Shown: in pieces, positions 1 through 9,472 of the stretch
How the letters are laid out: the number at the start of each line of letters is the position of its first letter
How positions within the stretch are numbered: the first letter of the stretch is position 1
Source of the DNA: Elusimicrobiota bacterium
GTDB lineage: Bacteria > Elusimicrobiota > Elusimicrobia > Elusimicrobiales > UBA9959
Length of the DNA: 60,829 nt
Direction: 5' to 3'
Assembly: GCA_003450815.1 (NCBI GenBank)
Contig: DMES01000033.1
Location: 1 to 60,829, forward strand
Notes under the pieces: generated by a model
The model's input: only the letters and a program-made list of their open reading frames with translations
The model's database searches: none
Told to the model about the DNA's origin: nothing
Translations under genes and position numbers: made by a program

Positions 1-43
1 ACTTTTTCAGTGCCCCCTAATTAGCGAATAGCCGATCGCGCGG

Positions 44-74
44 AAAAAGGGCTAAGTTATCTTAGCCCTTTTTT
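44..74. terminator. Rho-independent terminator
   Basis: A 13-bp perfect stem (44-56 with 61-73) encloses a TTAT loop and is followed by a T run. It probably ends transcription of a gene lying left of the window, since no coding region precedes it here. The A run on the other side would let it work in both directions. Confidence 0.85.
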
Positions 75-136
75 ATGGGAAAATTGAGTTGCGAACAGCT
101 GCCGCAGATTTGAAAGATATTTTATAAAACAACACA

Positions 137-1915
137 ATGCACGGCGACTCCCACTACGACGAAAGCCAGGACCAGAAAGAAAAAATAAACTACAAGGCGA
201 CCTTCCGCATGCTTTCCGGCCTCATGCTGCCGGAAAAGCGAGGGTTTGCCGTCGCCGGAGTCTGGCTCATGTTCTCGTCGGCGCTGAACCTGCTCTCTCC
301 GATAATCGCAAAATATATCATAGACAAAGCCATCCCTGCGAAAGATTACCGCCTAGTCATCCTTTCAGTCACAGCCCTTTTCCTCAATTTTCTGCTTTTC
401 CTCGTATTCAACTATTCACTGCGCATGGGGCTTGTGCGCACCGGCCAGCAGATAATGACCACCCTTAAAAAAAATATGCTCCGCCATATGCTGAGCCTGG
501 ATCTTCCGTTCTACGCGAAATATCCAGTGGGACGGCTTATGGCCCGCGTCCAGTCGGACACAGCCAGCTTATATGAACTTTTCACCGAGACCTCCATCAC
601 CATCTTCCGCGATATACTGATGTTCTTTGTCACCTTCGGCATCTTGGCCTTCTTCAGCCTGAAGCTTACGCTGCTGCTTATGAGCGTGCTGCCTTTTGTT
701 ATGGTAGTCAGCATGATCTTCCTGCACAAAAGCTCCACCATGTTCGTGACGGTAAGAAAACTGGCGAGCGAAATATCAGGCTTCTTAAGCGAACATGTCA
801 GCGCCATAGCGCTGCTGCAGGCTTACAACCGCGAAGCCATGACCGCTGGCAAACTGAACGCTGTAAATAAGCGGAAATTTAACGCCGAATTGAGCGCTGA
901 AGTAATGTCTATATTTTTTTATATGGCCGTGATACTCCTCAGCCCCATCTCCTTAGCCATGATACTGGGAGCTGGCGGCGGCTGGGCGCTTCAGGGAACT
1001 ATCAGCATAGGAACGCTGGTGATGTTCATTCTTTATGTGGACAAACTCTTTGAGCCGGTATTCCGCCTTTCGGAGCACATAAGCATTATACAGCGCTCCT
1101 TTTCGGCCGGCCACCGCATAGCCCGGATAATGGAACTGCGCCCCGCCATAACCGACACAGCGCATCCGCATTTCATCCATTCCATGCGCGAAAGCATAGA
1201 ATTCCGCGATGTCTGGATGAAATACGGCCCGGAAGACCCCTGGGTGGTAAAAGGTATTTCCTTCACCCTGCGCAAAGGCAAAAGCCTAGCCATAGTGGGG
1301 GAAACCGGCGGAGGAAAAACAACCATAACCAACCTGCTTTTTAAATTCTACTCACCGCAGAAAGGACGGATACTGATAGACGGCACGGATATCTCCGAGA
1401 TAAGCCTTAAATCGCTGCGCACCGCCATTGGCCTTGTGCAGCAGGATATCTATCTTTTTCCCGGCACGATAATGCAGAATCTCAAACTGATGGACGACAC
1501 CGTTCCTGACGCGCTGGTGCACGACGCCATAAAGACCATAGGCCTTGACGCCTTCTTTAAGCATCACAGCCTGACCAAGCAGATAGTGGAAAAAGGCATG
1601 AACCTGTCTGCCGGCGAGAAACAGGTGATTTCTCTGGTGCGGGCAATGGTTCTTAACCAGGAGGTGCTTGCTCTGGATGAAGCCACCTCACATATAGATC
1701 CGTACACCGAGCGCCTGATTAACACCGCCATGCAGCGGCTTATCAAACATAAAACGATGATAGTTATAGCGCACAGACTTTCCACCATTAAGAACGCCGA
1801 CGAGATAATATTGATATCCGAGGGAGAAGTAAAAGAGCGCGGCACGCATGAGGCACTGATGGCCCAGGAAGGGATTTACGCCAAGTTTTATAAATTACAG
1901 TTCGGAGACAATTAG
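137..1915 (+). CDS. ABC exporter half-transporter, subunit with catalytic Glu (YheH/TM288-like)
   Basis: Type IV ABC exporter half-transporter in the inner membrane: an N-terminal six-helix membrane domain (about residues 35-320) fused to an ATPase domain. Visible motifs are Walker A GETGGGKTT (388-396), Q-loop LVQQD, a degenerate signature LSAGEKQ (490-496), Walker B LALDEA with catalytic Glu515, and the H-loop IAHR. It precedes a second half-transporter whose defects are complementary, so the two very likely form a heterodimer exporting a drug, lipid or peptide; the substrate cannot be read. No good ribosome-binding site precedes the ATG, so the start is only the first in-frame ATG. Confidence 0.93.
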   Translation: MHGDSHYDESQDQKEKINYKATFRMLSGLMLPEKRGFAVAGVWLMFSSALNLLSPIIAKYIIDKAIPAKDYRLVILSVTALFLNFLLFLVFNYSLRMGLVRTGQQIMTTLKKNMLRHMLSLDLPFYAKYPVGRLMARVQSDTASLYELFTETSITIFRDILMFFVTFGILAFFSLKLTLLLMSVLPFVMVVSMIFLHKSSTMFVTVRKLASEISGFLSEHVSAIALLQAYNREAMTAGKLNAVNKRKFNAELSAEVMSIFFYMAVILLSPISLAMILGAGGGWALQGTISIGTLVMFILYVDKLFEPVFRLSEHISIIQRSFSAGHRIARIMELRPAITDTAHPHFIHSMRESIEFRDVWMKYGPEDPWVVKGISFTLRKGKSLAIVGETGGGKTTITNLLFKFYSPQKGRILIDGTDISEISLKSLRTAIGLVQQDIYLFPGTIMQNLKLMDDTVPDALVHDAIKTIGLDAFFKHHSLTKQIVEKGMNLSAGEKQVISLVRAMVLNQEVLALDEATSHIDPYTERLINTAMQRLIKHKTMIVIAHRLSTIKNADEIILISEGEVKERGTHEALMAQEGIYAKFYKLQFGDN

Positions 1916-1918
1916 GCT

Positions 1919-1936
1919 GTCCGCCTTAAGGCGGAC
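1919..1936. repeat. 18-bp perfect palindrome after the first ABC gene
   Basis: GTCCGCCTTAAGGCGGAC is perfectly self-complementary and begins 3 nt after the stop codon. It has no loop and no T run, so it may be a cruciform or protein site rather than a terminator. A class A word-hairpin follows it directly. Confidence 0.6.
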
Positions 1937-1940
1937 GGGG

Positions 1941-2007
1941 GTTATGAGTTTTAAGTTTTGAGTTCACAGTTTCTTTGACTCATAACTCATAACTTCTAAC
2001 CTAAAAC
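1941..2007. repeat. Intergenic word-hairpin, class A (ACTCATAACT words)
   Basis: The left arm is made of near-repeats of GTTATGAGTT/TTGAGTT. The right arm carries ACTCATAACTCATAACTTC, giving a long imperfect hairpin. It fills the gap between the two ABC genes and resembles the element at 34086-34164. Confidence 0.75.
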
Positions 2008-2015
2008 TATTATTT

Positions 2016-3773
2016 ATGCTTTTCACCCTTAAATGGCTTTTGCCTCACTGGAAGCGGCACCGGTACCGGATGTTCGCCATAATCGCGCTTGGTATGGTTA
2101 GCGCCGCGTTAAGCGCCCTTTACCCTTATGTCATCAAGCAGATAATCAACGGCCTCAGCGGAGGCATAACCCGGGAATTGCTGCAGCGCGACATCTATAT
2201 CATCCTTGCGGTGGGCGTAGCTAACACGGTAATCAGCATAATCGCACAGTGGAACCGCGCCTACATGAACATGCGTTTTGAATGGGAATTCCGCCAACAG
2301 CTCTTTGAACATATACTGAAGCTGGACCAGGCCTTCTACCACCGCTATACAACCGGCGACCTTGTCACCCGCCTGGTGGACGATATTTCAAACAAGATAT
2401 CCTGGTTTTCCTGCTCGGGAGTATTTCGCTTTATCCAGTCTCTGTTCACGCTTATCGGCGCTATCACTATGATGCTTCTGCTGAACCCGCTGCTGACACT
2501 TTGGGTGCTGGCGCCCGCCCCGCTGCTGCTTGCCACTTCAATAAAAACAGGAAAAAAACTGCACGAGCGCTACGATAAGCTTCAAAAGTCCATATCGGTT
2601 ATATACGATTTTCTTGAAACCTGCTTTACCGCGATAAAGCTAATAAAAGCCAACGCCAAAGAGCCCGCCCAGGGAGTGTTTTTCTCCGCCAAGGCTGACG
2701 CGCAGAAGGATGCCGAAGTGTCAGTGGCAAGGCTGGATATTATTTTTTCTTATTTCTACCACTCCGCTAATTTTATTTCCATCTCAATGGTATTTCTTGC
2801 AGGGGGACTGATGGTGATAAGCGGCAGGGCGAGCCTCGGCGACCTTATAGCCTTTTATTTCTACGCGGGCATGATCATGATGCCTCTTATGGACATAAGC
2901 CAGTTCTTCGTGGCAGGCAACAGAGCAGGCGCCTCCATAAAGCGCGTGGACGAGTTGCTGCAGGCGAGATCCGCGGTGAGAAAGCCCTCAGCTTCCGCGC
3001 AAGCCCCTGCCCGCGTTGAAACAGTGGAATGCCGCGGCGTTTCGGTAACCACCGGCAAGAACGATGTTTATCTGCTTAAAGGGATAACCTTTGCGATGAA
3101 GCCCGGCCAGCTTATTTCTGTGGTCGGGAAGATAGGCTCCGGCAAAAGCAGCCTGCTCGCCATGCTGACCCGCTTCGCGGAGTTTTCTGGGGGAGAGATA
3201 TGCGTAAACGGCACGGACATACGCAATTACGAGCCGGCGGCGGTAAGGGAGCGGATGGGGCTGGTGACGCAGGACCCTTTCATTATGACGGACACAGTTA
3301 TTAACAACATAACGATGGGCCGGGAGAATGTCCCTGAAGGGGCGGTTGATACCGCGATACGGATCTCCCAGTTGAAGCACGATATTTCAAGGCTGCCTAA
3401 AGGTCTGGAAACTTCTGTGGGAACCAGGGGCTTCGCGCTCTCCGGCGGGCAGAAGCAGCGGGTGGCGGTAGCGCGGGCTCTGCTTATGCGGCCGGACCTT
3501 TTACTTTTGGATGACGCGACCAGCGCCATGGACGCGCAGACTGAGGACAATTTCTGGCGCGATTTCCGTAAGGAAATGCCGGACGCTATCTGCCTTATTG
3601 TAACCCACCGTGTAAAGACAATAGAACATTCCAACCTTATTCTGACACTGGATGAGGGTCGCCTTGCGGAGAAAGGCACTCACACCGAGTTAATGGCATT
3701 AAACGGCCTCTACCGTCAGATCTACGAACGCCGCAAATTGGAAGAAGAGCTTTCCCGGGGTCTTGAATCTTGA
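2016..3773 (+). CDS. ABC exporter half-transporter, subunit with degenerate Walker B (YheI/TM287-like)
   Basis: Second half-transporter of the pair: six-helix membrane domain (about residues 15-300) plus ATPase domain. Motifs: Walker A GKIGSGKSS (371-379), Q-loop LVTQD, canonical signature LSGGQKQ, Walker B LLLLDDATS in which Asp500 sits at the catalytic Glu position, and H-loop VTHR. This Asp together with the partner's degenerate signature would form the one inactive ATP site known from heterodimeric exporters such as TM287/288, LmrCD and BmrCD. It lies 100 bp downstream on the same strand. The substrate is unknown. Confidence 0.93.
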   Translation: MLFTLKWLLPHWKRHRYRMFAIIALGMVSAALSALYPYVIKQIINGLSGGITRELLQRDIYIILAVGVANTVISIIAQWNRAYMNMRFEWEFRQQLFEHILKLDQAFYHRYTTGDLVTRLVDDISNKISWFSCSGVFRFIQSLFTLIGAITMMLLLNPLLTLWVLAPAPLLLATSIKTGKKLHERYDKLQKSISVIYDFLETCFTAIKLIKANAKEPAQGVFFSAKADAQKDAEVSVARLDIIFSYFYHSANFISISMVFLAGGLMVISGRASLGDLIAFYFYAGMIMMPLMDISQFFVAGNRAGASIKRVDELLQARSAVRKPSASAQAPARVETVECRGVSVTTGKNDVYLLKGITFAMKPGQLISVVGKIGSGKSSLLAMLTRFAEFSGGEICVNGTDIRNYEPAAVRERMGLVTQDPFIMTDTVINNITMGRENVPEGAVDTAIRISQLKHDISRLPKGLETSVGTRGFALSGGQKQRVAVARALLMRPDLLLLDDATSAMDAQTEDNFWRDFRKEMPDAICLIVTHRVKTIEHSNLILTLDEGRLAEKGTHTELMALNGLYRQIYERRKLEEELSRGLES

Positions 3774-3820
3774 CTTAAAATGTCAATTATTGGAATATGT
3801 TTTCAGGAGAAATATGCTTT

Positions 3821-4294
3821 ATGAAACGCTTAATTATCATTTTGCTCATTATTATTTTACCGTGCCTTGCCAGCGCCGGAGACATTGAGCGCTTTGCCTT
3901 GTCTTCGCAACTGGTAAATATTAACTTTGCCGCGCTCCCGCCACTGCCAGGAATGCCTCTCCCGAAAAGCGAGCCGGCCGGCCGCGCAAATGAAGGTTCG
4001 TCACCTGAGTGGATAAAAGCCGTAAAAGAGGCATATTTTTCCACACCGCAGGGATGCCTGCCGCCGGCAGAAGAGAATGAACTCCCCGCGGCGGCGATTC
4101 AGCAGATTCAATGGGATTGGAATGCAACCGCATATCCATCCAAAGCTTACAAAATGATGGTTGAGAACCGGCCTGCTTTTGTCATAGAAAACGACAATTC
4201 CTACGGACTGTTCGTGAATATCTTCGATGAGAACGGAGTAAATGTAGCCTACGGCGGTTTTGACGAGAATTACGACTTCTACTGGCTTATCTAG
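3821..4294 (+). CDS. Small secreted protein of unknown function
   Basis: 157 residues. The N-terminus MKRLIIILLIIILPCLASAG is a clear signal peptide with probable cleavage after ASA, so the product should be periplasmic or secreted. The mature part has no recognised motif; its C-terminal third is rich in aromatic and acidic residues (for example YGGFDENYDFYWLI). The start at 3821 is preferred over ATG 3797 because the signal peptide begins there and an AGGAGA site lies about 12 nt upstream. It follows the ABC pair by about 50 bp and may be co-transcribed. Confidence 0.7.
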   Translation: MKRLIIILLIIILPCLASAGDIERFALSSQLVNINFAALPPLPGMPLPKSEPAGRANEGSSPEWIKAVKEAYFSTPQGCLPPAEENELPAAAIQQIQWDWNATAYPSKAYKMMVENRPAFVIENDNSYGLFVNIFDENGVNVAYGGFDENYDFYWLI

Positions 4295-4321
4295 GGCCCC
4301 CGATATTACACGACCACATCC

Positions 4322-5236
4322 TTACAATACCAACCTCATTACCAAGTCATAAAGGTAGAGGAGAGGAAAGAAAATCAGAGTAGTGAAAATAATGGACTGG
4401 GAAACCAGATCAGCGTCAAAGTCAAATTCTTTCGCTATAACAAAATTCAGCACCGCCACCGGCATACACGCCTCCAGATACCCCACCTGCGCGGCTCCGC
4501 CTTTAAAACCCAGAAGCCAGGCTGTCAGCAGATAAAACAAAGGCAGCACGAACAGTTTCAGGCCGGCGATAAGAGAAAGCTTCCGGAAATTGCCGGAGAC
4601 GCGCTTGCCGTAAAGATTTAGCCCCATAGTAAAAAGCGCCAGCGGCAGGGTCGTCATGCCGATATATGAAAACGCCGACTTTATCAGCCCCGGAACCGGC
4701 ACAGCGAACCACGATATAATCAGCCCCGACACAGAGGCCCAAAGAACGATATTATGCAAAACTATTCTTTTTAGGCTTGAAATACCCGGGCAACTTCCCT
4801 CGCATATCACATTGATCAGCAGAAAGCCCAGTGTAAATATAAAAACATTCTGGATAGAGCCCAGCACTGCGGCATAGCCGATGGCCCACTCGCCGAAGCG
4901 CATGGAGACAACAGGAAAGCCGAGATATACCGTGTTGCCTAGCACCGCCACTATCACGGCCGTCCGCGCAAGCCGCCAATCCAGCAAACGCGCCCGCCAT
5001 AACCCGGTTATTACAGCCATCAACGCAATTATCGGGAGTGTGTTTACCAGCAGGAAATCAATGCCAAGCCCCTTAAGCGGCGTATCCACTATCTTCACAA
5101 AGGTCAGGGCCGGCAAAGCGGCGTAGTAAAGATACTGATTGAATGCATTTTCCGCAACTGCCGGGACCAGACGGTATTTTCGGAATAGCCAGCCGATTAC
5201 GATTATGATGAAGAGGTCCGCTATGATGGAAGTCAT
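4322..5236 (-). CDS. AEC-family transporter (auxin efflux carrier-like permease)
   Basis: 304-residue integral membrane protein, the usual size for AEC permeases. The N-terminus (IVIGWLFRKYRLVP, then NAFNQYLYYAALPALTF) matches the start of that family, and about ten hydrophobic helices follow in two halves. Bacterial members export or exchange malate, other carboxylates or amino-acid-like solutes; the substrate here is not readable. It is convergent with the small secreted protein and separated from the next carrier by a class B word-hairpin. Confidence 0.85.
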   Translation of the reverse strand: MTSIIADLFIIIVIGWLFRKYRLVPAVAENAFNQYLYYAALPALTFVKIVDTPLKGLGIDFLLVNTLPIIALMAVITGLWRARLLDWRLARTAVIVAVLGNTVYLGFPVVSMRFGEWAIGYAAVLGSIQNVFIFTLGFLLINVICEGSCPGISSLKRIVLHNIVLWASVSGLIISWFAVPVPGLIKSAFSYIGMTTLPLALFTMGLNLYGKRVSGNFRKLSLIAGLKLFVLPLFYLLTAWLLGFKGGAAQVGYLEACMPVAVLNFVIAKEFDFDADLVSQSIIFTTLIFFPLLYLYDLVMRLVL

Positions 5237-5250
5237 AATTGTTAAAACTT

Positions 5251-5354
5251 AGGAGACAGAATACAGTAGTCAGAATTCAGAATGGCTGAACCTTTTTTTA
5301 TAACCGGCATCCGTATTCTGGCTTCTGAATTATGACTTCTGGCTACTGACTACT
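5251..5354. repeat. Intergenic word-hairpin, class B (CAGAATTCAGAAGT words)
   Basis: The left arm around 5261-5285 reads CAGTAGTCAGAATTCAGAAT. The right arm around 5312-5354 repeats TCTGGCTTCTGAATT and CTACTGACTAC. The arms are complementary and each is internally repetitive. It separates two minus-strand carrier genes and is related to 15721-15820 and 32285-32341. Confidence 0.8.
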
Positions 5355-5373
5355 TACACTAGTTTGATGATAC

Positions 5374-7029
5374 TTATCTCATAAACAGCAGCACCATCAC
5401 CTGCGCTGAAATTATGCGCAGTATCATTACCAGCGGATAAACTGTGGCATACGACATAGCTGACAGATTTGAGGAAGCCATGGCGTTGGCAAACGCCAAA
5501 GCGGGGGGATCGGTCATGGAACCGGCCAATGCGCCGCAAAGCGACATGTAGTTAAGTTTATACCTGGCCTTGGCGAATATGCCTATAATAAGTATAGGCA
5601 GCACCGTGAGCGCGAAAGCGAGTCCCATTATTATAAGGCCGTTGCCATTCACAATAGTTTCCATAAACTTTCCGCCGGCTTTTAATCCGACGCAGGATAA
5701 AAACATAACAATGCCCAGTTCCCGCAACATCAGGTTCGCGGCGGGCGGCATATACCAGTTGAGGGGGCCTATGGTCTGCGCGTAACTTAAAACTATGGCT
5801 ATTATAAGCGGTCCGCCGGCGAGGCCCAGTTTTACCGGAGTCGCAAGTCCCGGTATTGAAATCGGTATGGACCCCAGTAAAACTCCCAGGGCTATCCCTA
5901 TGAAAGCCGGCACCAGTTGCGGATGGTTCAGATCTTTCGGGGAATTTCCGAGCATAGCGGAGGCCTTCTTCACCGAAGCCTCTTCGCCCACTATAACCAG
6001 GTTATCCGCCAATTGCAGCACATACTTATCTGAAACTATAAACTCCACATCGGCGCGGGCCGCGCGGGTGGCCACCACATTATACTGAGACGCCAGTTTT
6101 ACTTCTTCCAGAGTGCGGCCTATCACTTCTTTGCGGGTCACTATAACGCGGGAATTTATTATGCGGCTGGGCAGTTCTTTAAGGTCCATATCGCTTTTGG
6201 AGCCCACCACAAGCATAAACTTGTTAACATGCTCTTCGCTGCCCACAACCAGCGCCACATCGCCTACATGAATAACGGTGTCGTCATGCGCTATGGACAT
6301 CTGCCCGTCGTGATAAACGCGTGAAATAATCACCCCAAGTTCATCAATGGCTGGAATATCTTTAATTTTAATGCCTTCAAGATTTTTGTTTTCCACTTTT
6401 ATGTTCGTATTGGTCAAACCGGCCCCTGTCTTCTCGGAAGGTGAATACTGCATGTCTGCCAGGGCTTCGGCGCGGAAAATACGCTTGATGACTATCATGG
6501 TCAGTATGACTCCCAATATGGCGCCGGGGTAGGCAAGCGCGTAGCCCACAGACGCGCTGTTGACCGCCTCAGTGTTCATGGCGCTAAGGGTTTGCTGGGC
6601 CGCGGCCAGCGAAGGCGTATTGGTAACCGCGCCGGCATACATGCCTACCGCCGTGGGGATATCTATACCGCAGAATTTACTTATAAAAAGGGTTATGGCC
6701 ACGCCGCCAAGCACAACAGAGGAGGCAAGCAGGTTCAGCCGTATGCCTTCCTTGCGCAAAGAGGAGAAAAAGCCCGGCCCCACCTGTGTGCCGATGGAAT
6801 ACACAAAAAGTATCAGGCCGAAGTCGCGCAGAAATTCCAGGGTATCGTGATTGATCTCAATTCCGAAATGCCCAAAGAAAATACCTGAAAACAAAACCCC
6901 CGCTATGCCGAGGTTTATCCCGGCGATCTTAATATTGCCGAGGGCCAGCCCAGCCGCCGAAACTACCATTACGGCAAAAACAGACCAGGCCACTGACTGA
7001 GGCGAAAAAAGCATATACAAAAATTCCAT
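5374..7029 (-). CDS. AspT/YidE-type putative transporter with two TrkA-C domains
   Basis: About 551 residues. Two groups of roughly five membrane helices flank a soluble centre (about residues 190-360) that resembles two RCK/TrkA-C domains (for example IKVENKNLEGIKIKDIP and VIVTRKEVIGRTLEEV). This is the layout of the aspartate:alanine exchanger AspT and of E. coli YidE and YbjL. Glycine-rich helices such as GLFLSCVGLKAGGKF-like segments also fit. The start is set at 7029 because a GGAGA site lies just upstream; the longer reading adds 16 unlikely residues. Substrate unknown, possibly an acidic amino acid or carboxylate. Confidence 0.85.
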   Translation of the reverse strand: MEFLYMLFSPQSVAWSVFAVMVVSAAGLALGNIKIAGINLGIAGVLFSGIFFGHFGIEINHDTLEFLRDFGLILFVYSIGTQVGPGFFSSLRKEGIRLNLLASSVVLGGVAITLFISKFCGIDIPTAVGMYAGAVTNTPSLAAAQQTLSAMNTEAVNSASVGYALAYPGAILGVILTMIVIKRIFRAEALADMQYSPSEKTGAGLTNTNIKVENKNLEGIKIKDIPAIDELGVIISRVYHDGQMSIAHDDTVIHVGDVALVVGSEEHVNKFMLVVGSKSDMDLKELPSRIINSRVIVTRKEVIGRTLEEVKLASQYNVVATRAARADVEFIVSDKYVLQLADNLVIVGEEASVKKASAMLGNSPKDLNHPQLVPAFIGIALGVLLGSIPISIPGLATPVKLGLAGGPLIIAIVLSYAQTIGPLNWYMPPAANLMLRELGIVMFLSCVGLKAGGKFMETIVNGNGLIIMGLAFALTVLPILIIGIFAKARYKLNYMSLCGALAGSMTDPPALAFANAMASSNLSAMSYATVYPLVMILRIISAQVMVLLFMR

Positions 7030-7113
7030 GATATTCTCCGTTGCGGGAAGAAATACTATCAAGACCAATTTTATCAAAATACGCGAGGGACTTCGCCGCC
7101 GCTACAGGCGGCC

Positions 7114-7143
7114 TTTAACATTTCACAAGGTATACGGTATAAT
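7114..7143 (+). promoter_or_regulatory. Probable sigma-70-type promoter
   Basis: A perfect -10 TATAAT (7138-7143) has a moderate -35 TTTAAC (7114-7119) at 18-bp spacing. It lies about 34 bp upstream of the outer-membrane-like gene at 7177, in the divergent gap from the AspT-like carrier. Confidence 0.5.
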
Positions 7144-7176
7144 TTCCTTAATACCGATTTCAGAAAGGTGACAAAC

Positions 7177-7857
7177 ATGGAATATTCAAGGATTCTATTT
7201 TTTTTCTTTTTGCTTTCCACGCTTACACCTTTTTTAGACGCGGAAGATATTAAATCCCGGGATATCGGCATATATTTTGGGGGAGGCATCGGGTCTGCTT
7301 CAGTAAAAAAACTGCCGCCAGTAACTACCGGGGGGGGGACTCTGACCCCGGCCAATCCAAATTCGGATTGCGCATACGCTGGCGTAGGATTGCGCTACTT
7401 TATTTCAAAAAAATGGATGGCGGATGCCGCTATTATGCCCGCTCTCATCTACGGCTACAATTTCGCCGCCGATCCAGCCGGAGGCAAAGTTCATATTAAC
7501 GGAATTATGATCAGGCTTTTGGCGGACCGGTTGTTTTTTCTTTCCGAAAAATTCAGCGCTCATGCGGGGGCGGGCGCTATGTCTATATCGGGCGTTAAAA
7601 TATCCAAACCGGACAACGACGGAGCGGTGCGCCTTTCAGAAGATAATGATTCAAACATAATCCCTTTCGTGCGCTTAGGTCTGGAATGGAAAATACAACC
7701 CCTTTTAGGCTGGGCCGTATTCGGCTCATATAATTTAGCGCAAAACGATTATAAGTACTACTCACTCGCAGGCGGGAATAATACCAAAGTCCTGATTCGG
7801 CAATTCGCTTCCCCCAGATTAATGTTTGAGACCACTATGTCGTTTTATTTCGAATGA
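7177..7857 (+). CDS. Putative outer-membrane beta-barrel protein
   Basis: 226 residues with an N-terminal signal peptide (MEYSRILFFFFLLSTLTPFL, cleavage near DAED). The mature part has glycine-rich alternating strands (IGIYFGGGIGSASV, AGVGLRYFISKKW, VRLGLEWKI) and ends MSFYFE, like a small OmpA/OprF-type barrel. The start is ATG 7177 after an AAAGG site; an in-frame GTG at 7168 adds only three residues. No family can be named with certainty. A promoter-like element lies just upstream, so it is probably transcribed alone. Confidence 0.7.
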   Translation: MEYSRILFFFFLLSTLTPFLDAEDIKSRDIGIYFGGGIGSASVKKLPPVTTGGGTLTPANPNSDCAYAGVGLRYFISKKWMADAAIMPALIYGYNFAADPAGGKVHINGIMIRLLADRLFFLSEKFSAHAGAGAMSISGVKISKPDNDGAVRLSEDNDSNIIPFVRLGLEWKIQPLLGWAVFGSYNLAQNDYKYYSLAGGNNTKVLIRQFASPRLMFETTMSFYFE

Positions 7858-7898
7858 GTAAAAAGTAGACTGACACCTTTTTTTAGTATCATAAACAC

Positions 7899-9362
7899 AT
7901 GATTTCCAAAACCGAAAACCGCAATCCATGGCAATTTGTACCTACTATTTATTTTGCCGAGGGGCTGCCTTATGTGATAGTGAACTCAGTTTCCGTCATA
8001 CTTTATAAAAACATGGGCGTTTCAAACGCCCAGATCGCTTTCTGGACCAGCTGGCTCTACCTTCCCTGGGTCATAAAAATGCTCTGGGGCCCCATGGTGG
8101 ATATGTACGGCACACGCCGCAAGTGGACAGTTTACACCCAGCTTATTATGGCCATCTGCCTTGCGGTAACAGCCATCTCGCTTGGCACGCAGCATTTTTT
8201 CGCCATTTCCCTTGCCGCTTTCGCAGTGGCGGCCTTCATCTCGGCCACCCACGACATAGCCGTGGACGGCTTCTACATGCTCGCACTGACCAAGGAGGAC
8301 CAGGCTTTCTTTGTGGGCATACGCTCCATGTTCTACCGCTTCGCCATGATCTTCGGCACCGGGTTCCTGGTTTATCGGGCCGGGCAGTTGCAGAAAACAT
8401 TGTGCAGCGTACCGGATAGCTGGTCCATAATGCTTTTGGCCCCGGCTCTTATTTTCCTGGTACTTTTCGCCTATCACCGCTTTGTACTTCCCTATCCGCC
8501 GGAAGATATACCCAAGGCCAAAGCTGAGCCTTCCGCTATCCTGCGCTCTATATGCTCGCTTACCGCATACTTATTGGCGGCAGGCGCCTTGATATGGCTT
8601 TTTAGTTCGCTTTCAGGCCTCTGGCAAAAACTTGGGCTTGCCGTTGCTCTTACCGCCGCGCTGGTACTTATCTGCCGGAAATATCTGTTCCCTTATTTCC
8701 AGCGTAAAATGGCGGCCGAAGGGAGTTCTTTCAACGAAGCTTTTATCTCCTACTTCACACAGGACGGCATCGGCTATATAATCGCCTTCATTCTGTTTTA
8801 CCGCTTCGCAGAGGCAATGCTTTTAAAGCTTACTTCGCCATTCCTGCTTGACGCGATTGAAAAAGGGGGGCTTGGCATTTCCACCTCCGAAGTGGGAATT
8901 ATGTACGGAACCGCGGGCATGATAGCGCTGATAGCCGGAGGGCTGCTTGGCGGCTGGCTGATTTCACGCTACGGCTTTCGCAAATGCCTGTGGCCCATGG
9001 TTTTCGCCCTGCATGTGCCTGACGTGTTCTACCTTTACATGGCATACTCGCTGCCGGCAAAATGGATAGCTTATGTGCTGGTTTCAGCCGAACAGTTCGG
9101 CTACGGCGTGGGTTTAACAGCTTTCACAGTTTACCTGATGATGATCTGTAAAGGAAAATATAAAACCGCGCATTTCGCCATTTCCACCGGCATAATGGCT
9201 TTAGGAATGATGGTGCCGGGCATGATAAGCGGGAAAATTCAGGAAGCCTTGGGCTACAGGCACTTTTTCCTGGCGGTGTGCCTTCTCACCATACCGGGGA
9301 TACTGGTTATTTTAAAACTTCCTATAAAGGAAGAAGAAGCCCCATCGCAAACCACAGCCTGA
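7899..9362 (+). CDS. AmpG-like MFS permease
   Basis: 487-residue, roughly 12-14-helix major-facilitator protein. The N-terminus NPWQFVPTIYFAEGLPY and the segment WVIKMLWGPMVDMYGTRRKW match the AmpG group of MFS carriers. AmpG imports anhydromuropeptides for cell-wall recycling, so that role is likely but not proven; related proteins carry other solutes. A strong terminator hairpin follows the stop codon. It lies about 40 bp after the beta-barrel gene, and the two may be co-transcribed. Confidence 0.8.
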   Translation: MISKTENRNPWQFVPTIYFAEGLPYVIVNSVSVILYKNMGVSNAQIAFWTSWLYLPWVIKMLWGPMVDMYGTRRKWTVYTQLIMAICLAVTAISLGTQHFFAISLAAFAVAAFISATHDIAVDGFYMLALTKEDQAFFVGIRSMFYRFAMIFGTGFLVYRAGQLQKTLCSVPDSWSIMLLAPALIFLVLFAYHRFVLPYPPEDIPKAKAEPSAILRSICSLTAYLLAAGALIWLFSSLSGLWQKLGLAVALTAALVLICRKYLFPYFQRKMAAEGSSFNEAFISYFTQDGIGYIIAFILFYRFAEAMLLKLTSPFLLDAIEKGGLGISTSEVGIMYGTAGMIALIAGGLLGGWLISRYGFRKCLWPMVFALHVPDVFYLYMAYSLPAKWIAYVLVSAEQFGYGVGLTAFTVYLMMICKGKYKTAHFAISTGIMALGMMVPGMISGKIQEALGYRHFFLAVCLLTIPGILVILKLPIKEEEAPSQTTA

Positions 9363-9369
9363 AACTTTT

Positions 9370-9418
9370 AGCAATAAAAGCCGCCCGCCTTCTAAAAAGG
9401 CGGGCGGCTTTTATTGCT
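9370..9418. terminator. Strong bidirectional terminator
   Basis: A perfect 22-bp stem (9370-9391 with 9397-9418) with a GC-rich core GCCGCCCGCC and A/T-rich ends serving as a T run on both strands. It separates the AmpG-like gene from the convergent ferredoxin gene. Confidence 0.9.
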
Positions 9419-9431
9419 ATCAATCTTTAGG

Positions 9432-9472
9432 ACTTTTAAAATTCAGTTTCAACTCAACTGAATTTTAAAAGT
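9432..9472 (-). terminator. AT-rich hairpin at the ferredoxin stop codon
   Basis: A 17-bp perfect stem (9432-9448 with 9456-9472) of sequence ACTTTTAAAATTCAGTT abuts the stop codon of the minus-strand ferredoxin gene. Its low GC content makes it a weaker terminator, which would hand transcripts on to the strong hairpin beyond it. Confidence 0.65.
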
